DNA of 64,000 nucleotides from Pseudomonas sp. PSKL.D1. Lineage in GTDB: Bacteria > Pseudomonadota > Gammaproteobacteria > Pseudomonadales > Pseudomonadaceae. The notes under the pieces were generated by a model that made no database searches, was not told the origin of the DNA, and saw only the letters and a list, made by a program, of their open reading frames with translations. This document shows positions 7,372 to 15,693 of the stretch, piece by piece; position 1 is the stretch's first letter; each line of letters opens with the position of its first letter. The stretch covers positions 4,264,001-4,328,000 of the forward strand of contig NZ_CP118607.1 in assembly GCF_028898945.1 (NCBI RefSeq), written 5' to 3'. The position numbers were made by a program, and so were the translations under genes.

Positions 7372-8571
7372 ATGACCACCCCCACCCTAAGCCGCGCCCT
7401 GATCCTGCTGATGGCCGCCGCCACCGGCCTGGCCGTGGCCAGCAACTATTACGCCCAGCCCCTGCTGCACAGCATCGCCGAGCAATTCGGCCTTACCACC
7501 GCCAGCGCCGGCGCCATCGTGATTGCCGCCCAGCTCAGCTACGGCGCCGGCCTGCTGTTGCTGGCCCCGCTGGGCGACCTGTTCGAACAACGCCGCTTGA
7601 TCGTTGTAATGTCGGCCATCGCCACCCTGGGCCTGATCATCAGCGCCTGCGCCCCCAGCCTGCCCTGGCTGATTCTGGGCACCACGCTCACTGGCGTGTT
7701 CTCGGTGGTGGCGCAAATTCTGGTGCCCATGGCGGCCTCGCTGAGCGAGCCGCATCAACGTGGCCGGGCGGTAGGCACCCTCATGAGCGGCCTGCTGCTG
7801 GGCATTCTGCTGGCACGCACCGCCGCAGGCTTCATGGCCGAACTCGGCGGCTGGCGCGCTATCTATGTGCTGGCTGCCATCCTGATGGCCCTGACCGCCC
7901 TCGCCCTGTACCGCAACCTGCCCAAGCACCACAGCCATGCCGGCATGCAATACCCGGCGCTGATCGGCTCGGTGTTCCGCCTGTTCATCGAAGAGCCCGT
8001 GTTGCGCCTGCGCTCGCTGCTCGGCCTGCTGGCATTCAGCCTGTTCGGGCTGTTCTGGACCCCACTGGCCTTCTTGCTGGCACGCGAGCCTTACCACTAT
8101 TCCGACGCAGTTATCGGCCTGTTTGGCTTGGCCGGGGCGGCGGGCGCGCTGTCGGCAAACTGGGCCGGGCGCCTGGCAGACCGTGGCAAAGGCCCGCTGG
8201 GCACAACCGTGGGCCTGGTCGCCCTGCTGCTGGCCTGGGTGCCCCTGGGTTTTGCCGAAACCTCGCTGCCAGCGTTGCTGGCAGGCGTGCTGGTGCTGGA
8301 CCTGGCCGTGCAACTGGTGCATGTGAGCAACCAGAACGCGGTGATTGCCCTGCGCCCTGAAGCCCGTACACGCCTGAATGCCGGTTACATCACCTGCTAC
8401 TTCATCGGCGGTGCGCTAGGCTCGTTGCTGGGCACGCAATTGTTCCAGCATCAGGGCTGGATGGGCATCGTGGTGGCGGGCTTGATGATCGGCATGTTGG
8501 CGCTGGTGGTTTGGGGGCTGGCCAGCCGATCGCGACCGTTCACCACATACCCTCCGTCGCCTGCTCGTTGA
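7372..8571 (+). CDS. MFS transporter (drug/sugar efflux type)
   Basis: A 399-residue major facilitator with about 12 hydrophobic segments. The start MTTPTLSRALILLMAAATG is followed by SNYYAQPLLHSIAEQFG, the hallmark of the YgaY/YybF-type MFS subgroup in which NYYAQPLL ends helix 1. The loop 2-3 motif GDLFEQRR is the MFS signature A. The long C-terminal half repeats the pattern. It probably exports a small molecule and may be functionally linked with the SDR upstream. The substrate is unknown. ATG 7372 follows AAGGACTGTAA. Confidence 0.87.
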   Translation: MTTPTLSRALILLMAAATGLAVASNYYAQPLLHSIAEQFGLTTASAGAIVIAAQLSYGAGLLLLAPLGDLFEQRRLIVVMSAIATLGLIISACAPSLPWLILGTTLTGVFSVVAQILVPMAASLSEPHQRGRAVGTLMSGLLLGILLARTAAGFMAELGGWRAIYVLAAILMALTALALYRNLPKHHSHAGMQYPALIGSVFRLFIEEPVLRLRSLLGLLAFSLFGLFWTPLAFLLAREPYHYSDAVIGLFGLAGAAGALSANWAGRLADRGKGPLGTTVGLVALLLAWVPLGFAETSLPALLAGVLVLDLAVQLVHVSNQNAVIALRPEARTRLNAGYITCYFIGGALGSLLGTQLFQHQGWMGIVVAGLMIGMLALVVWGLASRSRPFTTYPPSPAR

Positions 8572-8635
8572 CTTGCCCGCCCCCAGCGGCGCTCAGTAGG
8601 CGCTGACCAATGCCCTTCTTCGACAGGACGACTCG

Positions 8636-9022
8636 ATGACAAGACTCACGGTGCAATCCGGCGATTTCTTGCAAGGTGAAGGCGAGTTTCGCAATGGATC
8701 GCTCACACTCAAGACCCCCCGCAGCCCTTCGCCCGGCGAGCGGATTTCCCTTGCCCGCATCACCGACCTGCAGCTGGCCAGCCTGGAATCCAGCCGCAAC
8801 CTGGGCAGCGCGCTTGGCTGGGGCGTGGCCGGCGCCCTGGTGGCCGGGCCCTTCGGTTTGCTGGCCGGGCTTTGGCTGGGCGGCAAGGAAGAGGAAGCAA
8901 CCTTCCTGGCTACGTTCAAAGATGGCCGCAAGCTGATGGCCATCACTGACGGCAAGACCTGGTCGAAAATTGATGACAGCTGGCGGCAACATAAGCATCC
9001 GGGGAACACGGACAGAGGGTAG
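8636..9022 (+). CDS. Hypothetical protein with glycine-rich hydrophobic segment
   Basis: A 128-residue protein of unknown function. Residues 1-50 are polar and beta-rich. Residues 55-82 are a glycine/alanine-rich hydrophobic stretch (LGWGVAGALVAGPFGLLAGL) resembling a glycine-zipper hairpin. The polar C-terminus (FKDGRKLMAITDGKTWSKI) could pack against a membrane. It may associate with the inner membrane. ATG 8636 follows AGGACGACTCG. It is upstream of, and on the same strand as, the TonB-dependent receptor, but nothing else links them. Confidence 0.65.
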   Translation: MTRLTVQSGDFLQGEGEFRNGSLTLKTPRSPSPGERISLARITDLQLASLESSRNLGSALGWGVAGALVAGPFGLLAGLWLGGKEEEATFLATFKDGRKLMAITDGKTWSKIDDSWRQHKHPGNTDRG

Positions 9023-9091
9023 ACTGGCGCCTTTTTGTCGGCCCTTACCGCCCCATCGCGGGGCGGTACGGGCGTGCCCAAGGACCCCAGC

Positions 9092-11224
9092 ATGCCCCTG
9101 CCCCACCCCCGCCTGCCCCTGAGCCTGCTCAGCCTGGGCCTGGCCCTGCACAGCGCCCACAGCCCGGCTGAAGACAGCATCTCGCTGGCGCCGGTGCAGA
9201 TCAACGACACCTACAACACCGAGGGTTACCTGGCGCGTGAGGCTGCGGTAGGCGGCTTCCAGCCCGCGCCGCTGCTCGACACCCCGGCGTCCATCAGCGT
9301 GTTCAGCCAGCCCCTGCTTGAAGACCGCCAGGTGCGCCTGCTCAGCGAAGTGCTGCAAAGCGACGCCTCGGTTGGCGAAAGCTATGCCCCCATCGGCTAT
9401 TACGAAAACTTCAATGTGCGCGGCTTCGAGCTCAACGCCGCCAGCAGCTACCGCATCAATGGCCAGACCATTGCCGGCGAACAGAACGTGGCGCTGGAGA
9501 ACAAACAGCAGGTCGAACTGCTCAAGGGCCTGGCCGGATTGCAAAGCGGCGTATCGGAGCCCGGCGGGCTGATCAACTATGTAACCAAGCGCGCAGAGGA
9601 CGTACATAGCGTCACACTGGCCACCAACGAACAAGGCGAGCGCTACCTGGCCACCGACCTGGGCGGCTGGTTCGGCAGCGAACGGCAGTTTGGCCTGCGC
9701 GTGAACCTGGCCCATGAGGACATCCGCTCCTACGTCGACCACGCCGACGGCAAACGCGATTTCGCCTCGCTGGCCTTCGACTGGCAGATCAGCCCCGACG
9801 CCACCCTGCAACTGGATGCCGAATACCAGCACCGCGAACAGCGCTCGGTGCCCGGCTATCAGCTGCTCGGCGGCAGCCAGGTGCCCCACGGCATCGACCC
9901 GGATGACCGGCTGGCCTACCAAAGCTGGGCCAAGCCCGTGCAAACCGACGCGCTGAACCTGGGCGGGCGCTTCGCCTACCGCTTCAACGACAGCTGGACC
10001 GGCACCTTGAGCGCCTCGCGCAGCCAAGTGGTGATCGACGACTACAGCGCCTTTGCCTGGGGCTCCAGCGAAGGCGCCTACTTCGGCAGCAACGGCGACT
10101 ACGACATCTACGACTTCCGCAGCCCCGACGACACCCGCCGCACCGACGAAGCCCAAGCCATGCTTGATGGCCACATTGACGCCCTGGGCGTAGGCCACGA
10201 CCTGACGGTAGGCGCCAGCGCCCAACGCCGCACCCTCGACCAGCGGCCCTACTACAACGAGTGGCTGGGCACCGGCAACATCTACACCGGCGCACCGGCG
10301 CTGGAGCCTTCGGACAAAGCGATCGACGCCAGCGAACGCCGCCTCGACAGCCGCCAGTACGGCCTGTTCATCAGCGACCGCATCACCTTCAACGAGCAAT
10401 GGCAAACCGTGCTTGGCGCCCGCGAAGTGCGCCTGGACGAGCAAACCTGGGATGAAACCGGCCTTGCCGGGCGCCACACCCGCCAGTACCAGCTGCTGCC
10501 CAATGCCGCGCTCATCTACAAACCGCGCACCGACACCACGCTGTACGCCAGCTATGCCAAAGGCCTGTCGGCCGGGGGCACGGCCCCGTGGTACGCCAAC
10601 AACGCGGCCGAAATCCTCGCCCCCACCCTGTCACACCAACTGGAACTCGGCATCAAACGCGATTGGCAAGGCATGAGCTTCAGCGCCGCACTGTTCCAGA
10701 TCCGCCAGGCGTACCAGTACGCACGCCCCGAAGACGATGGCACCTTCACCTACGTGCAGCAGGGCCAGCAAAAGAACATCGGCCTGGAGCTGGGTGCCAG
10801 CGGCCAGGTGACCTCCAACCTGCAGTTGCAGGCCAGCGCAGCGGCAATACGTGCCCGGGTGAAAAACAGTGGCACCGACGCCTATGAAGACCACCAGGCC
10901 ATCAACGTGCCACGGCTGCGCGCAGCGCTTTACGCCGACTACAGCTTGCCGGTGCCAGGCCTGGCGCTGCTGGGCGGCGCGCGTTACAGCGCCAGCAAGT
11001 ACGCGAGCCAGTCGGGCAACGTAGAGGTGGGTGGTTATACCGTGTTCGATATCGGCAGCCGTTACCGCACGCGCATTGGCGGTTACGACACCGTACTGCG
11101 TCTGACCGTGGACAACGTCTTCGACAAGCGCTACTGGCGGGATGTGGGGGATTACCTGGGCGACAATTACCTGTTCCAGGGCGCGCCGCGTACGGCGCGG
11201 TTGTCGGCTTCGGTGAGTTTCTAA
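9092..11224 (+). CDS. TonB-dependent siderophore receptor
   Basis: A 710-residue outer-membrane receptor. A signal peptide (LPLSLLSLGLALHSAHS) is followed by a plug domain at about 60-190. The plug contains DTPASISVFSQPLLEDRQ, the typical start of ferric-siderophore plugs, the NFNVRGFELN element, and SGVSEPGGLINYVTKR. The 22-strand barrel ends in a phenylalanine (RLSASVSF), the usual outer-membrane C-terminal signature. No N-terminal signalling extension and no adjacent FecIR-type sigma/anti-sigma genes are seen. The ORF extends to 9035, but ATG 9092 has AAGGACC upstream and places the signal peptide at the N-terminus. The ligand is unknown. Confidence 0.9.
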   Translation: MPLPHPRLPLSLLSLGLALHSAHSPAEDSISLAPVQINDTYNTEGYLAREAAVGGFQPAPLLDTPASISVFSQPLLEDRQVRLLSEVLQSDASVGESYAPIGYYENFNVRGFELNAASSYRINGQTIAGEQNVALENKQQVELLKGLAGLQSGVSEPGGLINYVTKRAEDVHSVTLATNEQGERYLATDLGGWFGSERQFGLRVNLAHEDIRSYVDHADGKRDFASLAFDWQISPDATLQLDAEYQHREQRSVPGYQLLGGSQVPHGIDPDDRLAYQSWAKPVQTDALNLGGRFAYRFNDSWTGTLSASRSQVVIDDYSAFAWGSSEGAYFGSNGDYDIYDFRSPDDTRRTDEAQAMLDGHIDALGVGHDLTVGASAQRRTLDQRPYYNEWLGTGNIYTGAPALEPSDKAIDASERRLDSRQYGLFISDRITFNEQWQTVLGAREVRLDEQTWDETGLAGRHTRQYQLLPNAALIYKPRTDTTLYASYAKGLSAGGTAPWYANNAAEILAPTLSHQLELGIKRDWQGMSFSAALFQIRQAYQYARPEDDGTFTYVQQGQQKNIGLELGASGQVTSNLQLQASAAAIRARVKNSGTDAYEDHQAINVPRLRAALYADYSLPVPGLALLGGARYSASKYASQSGNVEVGGYTVFDIGSRYRTRIGGYDTVLRLTVDNVFDKRYWRDVGDYLGDNYLFQGAPRTARLSASVSF

Positions 11225-11240
11225 GCCGTTCACCGCACTC

Positions 11241-11325
11241 TGTAGGAGCGGATTTATCCGCGAACCAGCCGGTGCGGTGCTTGGCACCGGCTTTGCCGGT
11301 GATCGCGGATAAATCCGCTCCTACA
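11241..11325. repeat. REP pair with intervening GGCACCGGC hairpin
   Basis: TGTAGGAGCGGATTTATCCG and its mirror copy flank a small palindromic centre (GGTGCTTGGCACCGGCTTTG). The same composite element recurs at 39640-39725, and half of it at 57161 and 58947. Confidence 0.88.
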
Positions 11326-11360
11326 ATGGCCAGCGTAGCCTGCAAGATTTGAAGCCACTC

Positions 11361-11401
11361 AAAAGCAAAAAGCCCCTGCGCTTTTCAGCACAGGGGCTTT
11401 T
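11361..11401 (-). terminator. Rho-independent terminator of tRNA-Ser
   Basis: On the minus strand, downstream of the tRNA, an 11-bp stem (AAAAGCCCCTG / CAGGGGCTTTT) is followed by TTTTGCTTTT. Confidence 0.85.
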
Positions 11402-11408
11402 CGGAATG

Positions 11409-11498
11409 TGGCGGTGAAGAAGGGATTTGAACCCTTGATACGATTTCTCGTATACACACTTTCCAGGCGTGCTCCTTCGACCACTCGGACACTTCACC
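11409..11498 (-). tRNA. tRNA-Ser (anticodon GGA)
   Basis: Read on the minus strand, GGTGAAG at the 5' end pairs with CTTCACC at the 3' end, followed by discriminator G and an encoded CCA. The anticodon arm CACGC-CTGGAAA-GTGTG gives anticodon GGA (plus-strand 11462-11464), which reads UCC/UCU serine codons. The T arm contains GGTTCAAATC. A long variable arm (GTATACGAGAAATCGTATC) marks a class II tRNA as expected for serine. The total of 90 nt including CCA is normal. A terminator follows. No integrase or att duplication is visible next to it. Confidence 0.96.
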
Positions 11499-11788
11499 GT
11501 TTTCTCTTCAAGCTGTTCAGCCTGTCGAGGCGCGCTAATTTAGTAGAAGACCTTTTCCTTGGCAAGCATTTTTTTCAGTTTTTTCATGTATTTATGCCAA
11601 CCCACTGAAAATCCGGGGTTAGCAGGGCAATGCTGCCAATCTCTACTTCGCTTTTACCGGCCCCAGCCCCCCTGCCCCGACAATGCAAGGCATGGCGCCC
11701 GCCCGCTGACTGGCTGGTCAGCCTTGCTGCTTTACCTGGCCTGCCGCGCTGGGTAACGTCATCGCCACGCCACCCAAAGGACTCTGTC

Positions 11789-12478
11789 ATGAGCGAGCTC
11801 ATCACCTACCACGCCGAAGACGGCATCGCCACCCTGACCCTCAATAACGGCAAGGTCAACGCCATCTCGCCCGACGTGATCACCGCCTTCAATGCCGCCC
11901 TCGACCGTGCAGCGCAAGAGCGCGCGGTGGTGATCATCACCGGCCAGCCGGGCATCCTCTCCGGCGGGTACGACCTCAAGGTGATGACCGCCGGGCCCAA
12001 AGAAGCAGTCAGCCTGGTCACCGCCGGTTCAACCCTGGCCCGCCGCCTGCTCTCGCACCCGTTCCCGGTGATCGTCGCCTGCCCGGGCAACGCCGTGGCC
12101 AAAGGGGCCTTCCTGCTGCTGTCGGCGGACTACCGCATCGGCGTCGAGGGGCCGTACAAAATCTGCCTGAATGAAGTGCAGATCGGCATGACCATGCACC
12201 ACGCCGGTATCGAACTGGCCCGCGACCGCCTCACCCGCGCTGCATTCCAGCGTTCGGTGAACAATGCCGAGGTGTTCGACCCGCACGGTGCGCTTGAGGC
12301 TGGCTTCCTCGACAAGGTGGTCCCGGCCGAACAACTGCACGAAGCTGCCCTGGCGGCTGCGCGCGAATTGAAAAAGCTGAACATGCTGGCGCACAAGAAC
12401 ACCAAGCTTAAAGTGCGCAAAGGCCTGCTGGACAAGCTGGAAGAGGCGATTGTGCTGGATCAGGGGCATATGGGTTGA
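11789..12478 (+). CDS. Crotonase / enoyl-CoA hydratase-isomerase family protein
   Basis: A 229-residue crotonase-fold protein. The N-terminus MSELITYHAEDGIATLTLNN is typical. The oxyanion-hole segment SGGYDLKVM replaces the usual AGADI/SAGGDL motif, and the second glycine-rich loop is GNAVAKGAFLLLSADYRIG. The usual catalytic Glu region reads NEVQIGMTMHHAGIE, so Glu is present. Crotonases act on acyl-CoA thioesters (hydration, isomerisation or hydrolysis). At 229 residues this one is on the short side and the exact reaction cannot be assigned. The frame is open from 11630, but ATG 11789 gives the conserved start. Isolated between a tRNA and a REP element. Confidence 0.85.
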   Translation: MSELITYHAEDGIATLTLNNGKVNAISPDVITAFNAALDRAAQERAVVIITGQPGILSGGYDLKVMTAGPKEAVSLVTAGSTLARRLLSHPFPVIVACPGNAVAKGAFLLLSADYRIGVEGPYKICLNEVQIGMTMHHAGIELARDRLTRAAFQRSVNNAEVFDPHGALEAGFLDKVVPAEQLHEAALAAARELKKLNMLAHKNTKLKVRKGLLDKLEEAIVLDQGHMG

Positions 12479-12492
12479 TTCTGGATCGTAGA

Positions 12493-12592
12493 GCGCCGCT
12501 TGCGCGGCGCATCGCGGATGAATCCGCTCCTACAAGGGCAGTGCATCACCTGTAGGAGCGGATTTATCCGCGATGCGCCGCGCAAGCGGCGC
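12493..12592. repeat. REP pair with extended gene-flank arms
   Basis: Inverted REP copies whose arms extend into GCGCCGCTTGCGCGGCGCAT and its exact complement, giving arms of about 42 bp around a short centre. One REP copy reads GGATGAATCC, the other GGATTTATCC. Confidence 0.88.
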
Positions 12593-12659
12593 CCAATGGT
12601 TTGCCCCACACAGTGCACAGCCGTACACTGCGCCGCGACTGTCTGGTGTGAGTCGTACC

Positions 12660-13379
12660 ATGCTTTACTCGCTTCGCATGCTCCTGCTGGCCCTGCACTT
12701 CTTGCTGGCAAGCGCCTTTGGCCTGCTGATCGGCCTGCTGCGCCCTTTCAACCGTGACAATAGCCGCATTTTTGCCCGCCTCTACAGCCTGCCGGCCACC
12801 TGGCTGATGCGCATCAAGGTCAAGGCTGAAGTCGGCCCGCTGGCCGACCAGCCCCCGGGCTGCGTGATCGTCGCCAACCACCAGTCCAACTTCGACCTGT
12901 TCATCCTCGGCCGCGTGGTGCCGCAACGCACCGTGGCGATCGGCAAAAAGAGCCTGGGCTGGATCCCGCTGTTCGGGCAGCTGTTCTGGCTGGGTGGCAA
13001 CGTGCTGATCGACCGCCAGAATGCCTACCAGGCGCGCAGGGCCATGCAGCAAACCACCCGCACGCTGCAGGCCGACACCTCGATCTGGATTTTCCCGGAA
13101 GGCACGCGCAACCCCTCGGAGCAACTGCTGCCGTTCAAGAAAGGTGCGTTCCACATGGCCATCGAAGCCGGGGTACCGATCGTGCCGGTGTGCGTCAGCC
13201 GCTACACCCACCGCCTGAGCCTGAACAGCTGGCGCCAGCGCACGGTGATCGTGCGCTCGCTGCCACCTATTGCCACCACCGGCCTGAGCCTGCAAGACCT
13301 GCCGGCACTGATCGAGCAATGCCGCACGCAGATGCAGCATTGCATCGACCGCATGGAACATGAATTGCCCACTCCATAG
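12660..13379 (+). CDS. 1-acyl-sn-glycerol-3-phosphate acyltransferase (PlsC family)
   Basis: A 239-residue membrane-associated acyltransferase of the PlsC/LPLAT family, which acylates lysophosphatidic acid to phosphatidic acid. An N-terminal hydrophobic segment (MLYSLRMLLLALHFLLASA) anchors it. The catalytic NHQSNFD (the HX4D box, here with H-Q-S-N-F-D) appears near residue 75. The glycerophosphate-binding FPEGTRN is near 148, followed by KKGAFHMAIEAGVPIVPV, the conserved block IV. ATG 12660 starts just after the SRT codons of a longer frame that would run back into the REP element. A second, housekeeping plsC is likely elsewhere, so this may have a specialised role. Confidence 0.9.
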   Translation: MLYSLRMLLLALHFLLASAFGLLIGLLRPFNRDNSRIFARLYSLPATWLMRIKVKAEVGPLADQPPGCVIVANHQSNFDLFILGRVVPQRTVAIGKKSLGWIPLFGQLFWLGGNVLIDRQNAYQARRAMQQTTRTLQADTSIWIFPEGTRNPSEQLLPFKKGAFHMAIEAGVPIVPVCVSRYTHRLSLNSWRQRTVIVRSLPPIATTGLSLQDLPALIEQCRTQMQHCIDRMEHELPTP

Positions 13380-13442
13380 GTTGCCCTCACGCCGTTGACC
13401 GCCCAAGCTGTAACCCGTGTACAACCGAACAAGTGGATAACC

Positions 13443-14414
13443 ATGGGTCGAGTCGTGGCATCAGCGGTGTATGCCGCAGGCAGAAAAGTTACCAACATCA
13501 GCATCGATGAAGGCAGCGAATGGGCGCGCAAGCCGGGGCATTTCGTGTGGATCGGCCTGGAAGAGCCCAACGCCGAGGAACTGGCCAACCTGCAGTGCCA
13601 GTTCAACCTGCACGAGCTGGCCATCGAAGACGCGCTGGAGAAGCACAGCCGGCCCAAGCTGGAAACCTTCGGTGACGCGCTGTTCATCGTCACGTATTCG
13701 CCGGTGCGCCACGAGGGCAAGCTGGAGTTCATCGAAACCCACATCTTTGCCGGCAACGGCTACATCATCACCTGCCGCAATGGCCATTCCAAATCCTATG
13801 CATTGGTGCGCCAGCGCTGCGAAGCGCGGCCGCTGCTGTTGGAGCATGGCGAAGATTTCGTGCTGTATGCGCTGCTGGATTTCGTGACCGAAAACTACCA
13901 GCCGGTCAGCGAGGCGATTCATGGCGAAATCGAAGAGCTGGAGCAGAGCGTGCTGGGCGGTTCGCTGCAGGACGAAGACATCCGTCGGCTGCACAGCCTG
14001 CGCCGCGACATCCTGCGCTTGCGCCGCTACGTGGCACCGATGCAGGAGGTCAGCGAAGAGCTGCAACGCCTGAGCTTCCCGTTCATCGACAAGAACATGC
14101 GCCCTTACTTTCGTGACGTGCAAATCCACGTGACGCGGCAAATGGAAGACCTGGCAGGCATTCGCGACATCGCCAGCCAGACCATCGAAATCGGCATGCT
14201 GCTGGAGTCGTCACGGCAAAGCATCGTGCAGCGCAAATTTGCTGCGTGGGCGGCGATCCTGGCGCTCCCTACGGCGATTGCGGGGGTTTACGGGATGAAC
14301 TTCCAGAACATGCCGGAATTGACCTGGCACTACGGGTATTTTGCGGTGCTGGGGGTGATTGGGTTGGGGTGTGCGGGGTTGTTTGCCAGCTTCAAGAGGT
14401 CGGGTTGGCTTTAG
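13443..14414 (+). CDS. CorA-family magnesium/divalent cation transporter
   Basis: A 323-residue CorA/MIT family channel subunit. A long cytoplasmic domain (1-255) includes the stalk helix around LRRDILRLRRYVAPMQEVSEEL. It is followed by two C-terminal membrane helices. The first ends in the hallmark YGMN (AGVYGMNFQNMPEL), which forms the pore entrance. Helix 2 (YGYFAVLGVIGLGCAGLFASF) ends in basic residues. It transports Mg2+ or Co2+/Ni2+ as a pentamer. An upstream TTG start at 13395 is possible, but ATG 13443 gives the common MGRVV start. Expression may depend on the PlsC gene 63 bases upstream. Confidence 0.92.
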   Translation: MGRVVASAVYAAGRKVTNISIDEGSEWARKPGHFVWIGLEEPNAEELANLQCQFNLHELAIEDALEKHSRPKLETFGDALFIVTYSPVRHEGKLEFIETHIFAGNGYIITCRNGHSKSYALVRQRCEARPLLLEHGEDFVLYALLDFVTENYQPVSEAIHGEIEELEQSVLGGSLQDEDIRRLHSLRRDILRLRRYVAPMQEVSEELQRLSFPFIDKNMRPYFRDVQIHVTRQMEDLAGIRDIASQTIEIGMLLESSRQSIVQRKFAAWAAILALPTAIAGVYGMNFQNMPELTWHYGYFAVLGVIGLGCAGLFASFKRSGWL

Positions 14415-14418
14415 AATG

Positions 14419-14443
14419 CCGGGGCCTGCTGCGCAGGCCCCGG
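14419..14443. terminator. Terminator-like hairpin between convergent genes
   Basis: A perfect 10-bp stem, CCGGGGCCTG / CAGGCCCCGG, with a 5-base loop lies between the convergent CorA and amidotransferase genes. No clear T-run follows on either strand, so it may only block readthrough partially. Confidence 0.45.
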
Positions 14444-14448
14444 GGTAA

Positions 14449-15165
14449 TCACGCCGCCGGTTGCTGGATAAACCGCATCATCCACTCGCCCACCAAATCC
14501 CCCTGGTGCTCACTGGCCAGGCTGGCGACGGCCTTGTGGTACACCTCATCCCCCAAGAACTCTTGGCGCGCATCCAGCAGCGCCCGCGAATACTCATGCA
14601 CGAACTCCGGGTGGCCCTGGAAACACAGCACCTGGTCGCGAATGTGGTACGCCGCATTCGGGCAGAAGTCGCTGGAGGCGATCACCGTGGCCCCCTCCGG
14701 CAACGCGGTCACCTGGTCCTGATGGCTGATCAGCAAGGTCAGCTCGGACACTTCAGGGTCCATCCACGGCGCATGCGCCGCCAGCGAGTAGCGGTGGATG
14801 CCCACGCCCCAGCCCTTGTCGGCCCGTTCTGCTTTGCCGCCCAGGGTCAGCGCCAGCAACTGATGGCCGAAACACACGCCCAGCAGCTTTTCGCCACGCT
14901 CGTAAAGTTTGAGCAAGTAGGCCTTCAGCGTCTGAATCCAGGGGTCGGTGCCAAACGAGTCCGCCTTGCTGCCGGTGACCAGGTACGCATCGAAACGCTC
15001 GCCATCCGGGGGGTAGTCGCCGTTCATGACGTTGTACACACGAAATTCAGCTGCGATCGGCTGACGCGAGAAGAGCTGCTCGAACATCCTCCCGTAGCCC
15101 TGGTACTGCGCGGTCAACTCCGGTCGCAGGACATCGGTTTCAAGGATGCAGATGCGTAACGACAT
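14449..15165 (-). CDS. Class I glutamine amidotransferase
   Basis: A 238-residue class I GATase. The nucleophile elbow is LGVCFGHQLLA, with catalytic Cys in VCFGH. The His-Glu pair is in FQGHPEFVHEYSRA. Such stand-alone GATases liberate ammonia from glutamine or hydrolyse gamma-glutamyl compounds (for example the PuuD-like or GMP-synthase-like groups). No synthetase partner is adjacent. ATG 15165 (MSLRICILETDVLRPE) was chosen over the longer frame to 15234 because the family starts there. The product specificity is unknown. Confidence 0.87.
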   Translation of the reverse strand: MSLRICILETDVLRPELTAQYQGYGRMFEQLFSRQPIAAEFRVYNVMNGDYPPDGERFDAYLVTGSKADSFGTDPWIQTLKAYLLKLYERGEKLLGVCFGHQLLALTLGGKAERADKGWGVGIHRYSLAAHAPWMDPEVSELTLLISHQDQVTALPEGATVIASSDFCPNAAYHIRDQVLCFQGHPEFVHEYSRALLDARQEFLGDEVYHKAVASLASEHQGDLVGEWMMRFIQQPAA

Positions 15166-15506
15166 AGGGATAGTCCTGAACGACATGGGTGGAAATCTGA
15201 TGTAGAGACTGACGCGAAAGCCACGTACAAGCAAGTAGGCTGCACTGACGAACGGTCACATTTTGTCGGACTGCGCCCTGTAAACACAAAGCGGTCTAGG
15301 AAGCGGTTGCGAATCTAATGGCCCATGGCCTCATAGCCGAAAACACGGAATTTGTTACATGCATAGAAGAAAGCGTTCTGAAACAGTGATGACGCACCCC
15401 CTACTGTTGGTTGTATACGCACTAACAAGAGGCAATCACAACAACCAGTAACAGGTACCACTGTGATCGACCCGAAACGCGACAGGGAAGCCAACGGGTA
15501 TTCAGG
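15166..15506. other. Intergenic region without recognised gene
   Basis: About 340 bases between the divergent amidotransferase and the small ORF at 15532. It is less GC-rich than its surroundings. I see no REP element and no coding frame on either strand that looks real. A CACAACAACC stretch near 15436 resembles a weak Hfq/Crc target motif. Confidence 0.5.
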
Positions 15507-15520
15507 AATAACAACAAGAA
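15507..15520 (+). promoter_or_regulatory. Possible Hfq/Crc catabolite-repression motif in leader of 31-aa ORF
   Basis: AATAACAACAAGAA lies 12-25 bases before the ATG at 15532. It matches the AAnAAnAA 'catabolite activity' motif bound by Hfq-Crc in pseudomonads and overlaps the likely ribosome-binding site (AGAAGG). That is the position where Hfq-Crc blocks translation. Confidence 0.45.
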
Positions 15521-15531
15521 GGCGGTCCGCC

Positions 15532-15627
15532 ATGTTCAGACAATCGAAACTTCGCCAAGCTGGGCTCATTCTTTTTGCCACGACTTTGCTGCTGATCTTG
15601 CCGAACCTGACACGTTTGTTCGGATGA
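15532..15627 (+). CDS. Small hydrophobic protein, 31 residues
   Basis: A short frame beginning MFRQSKLRQAGLILFATT and ending in ...LTRLFG then TGA. It has a basic N-terminus (four positive charges in nine residues) followed by a single hydrophobic stretch of about 18 residues and an arginine near the end, which is the pattern of small single-pass inner-membrane proteins. A plausible RBS (AGAAGG) is 11 bases upstream and an Hfq/Crc-like motif overlaps it. There is no family name I recognise, and homology evidence is needed before treating it as certain. Confidence 0.5.
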   Translation: MFRQSKLRQAGLILFATTLLLILPNLTRLFG

Positions 15628-15693
15628 CAGTAGCGGTGGCCTCAACGGGCAGCGCACAGGTAACCTTCCAGCCCTGATGGTTGGAGATTGCCC

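Noticed and set aside
8540..10477. 645-codon minus-strand frame opposite the TonB receptor
   Set aside because: It has low-complexity, Ala/Gly/Gln-rich text, and no recognisable domain. The plus-strand receptor has clear family motifs.
11409..11498. tRNA-Ser as an integration site for an island
   Set aside because: No integrase, no duplicated tRNA 3' end and no phage genes are visible next to it.
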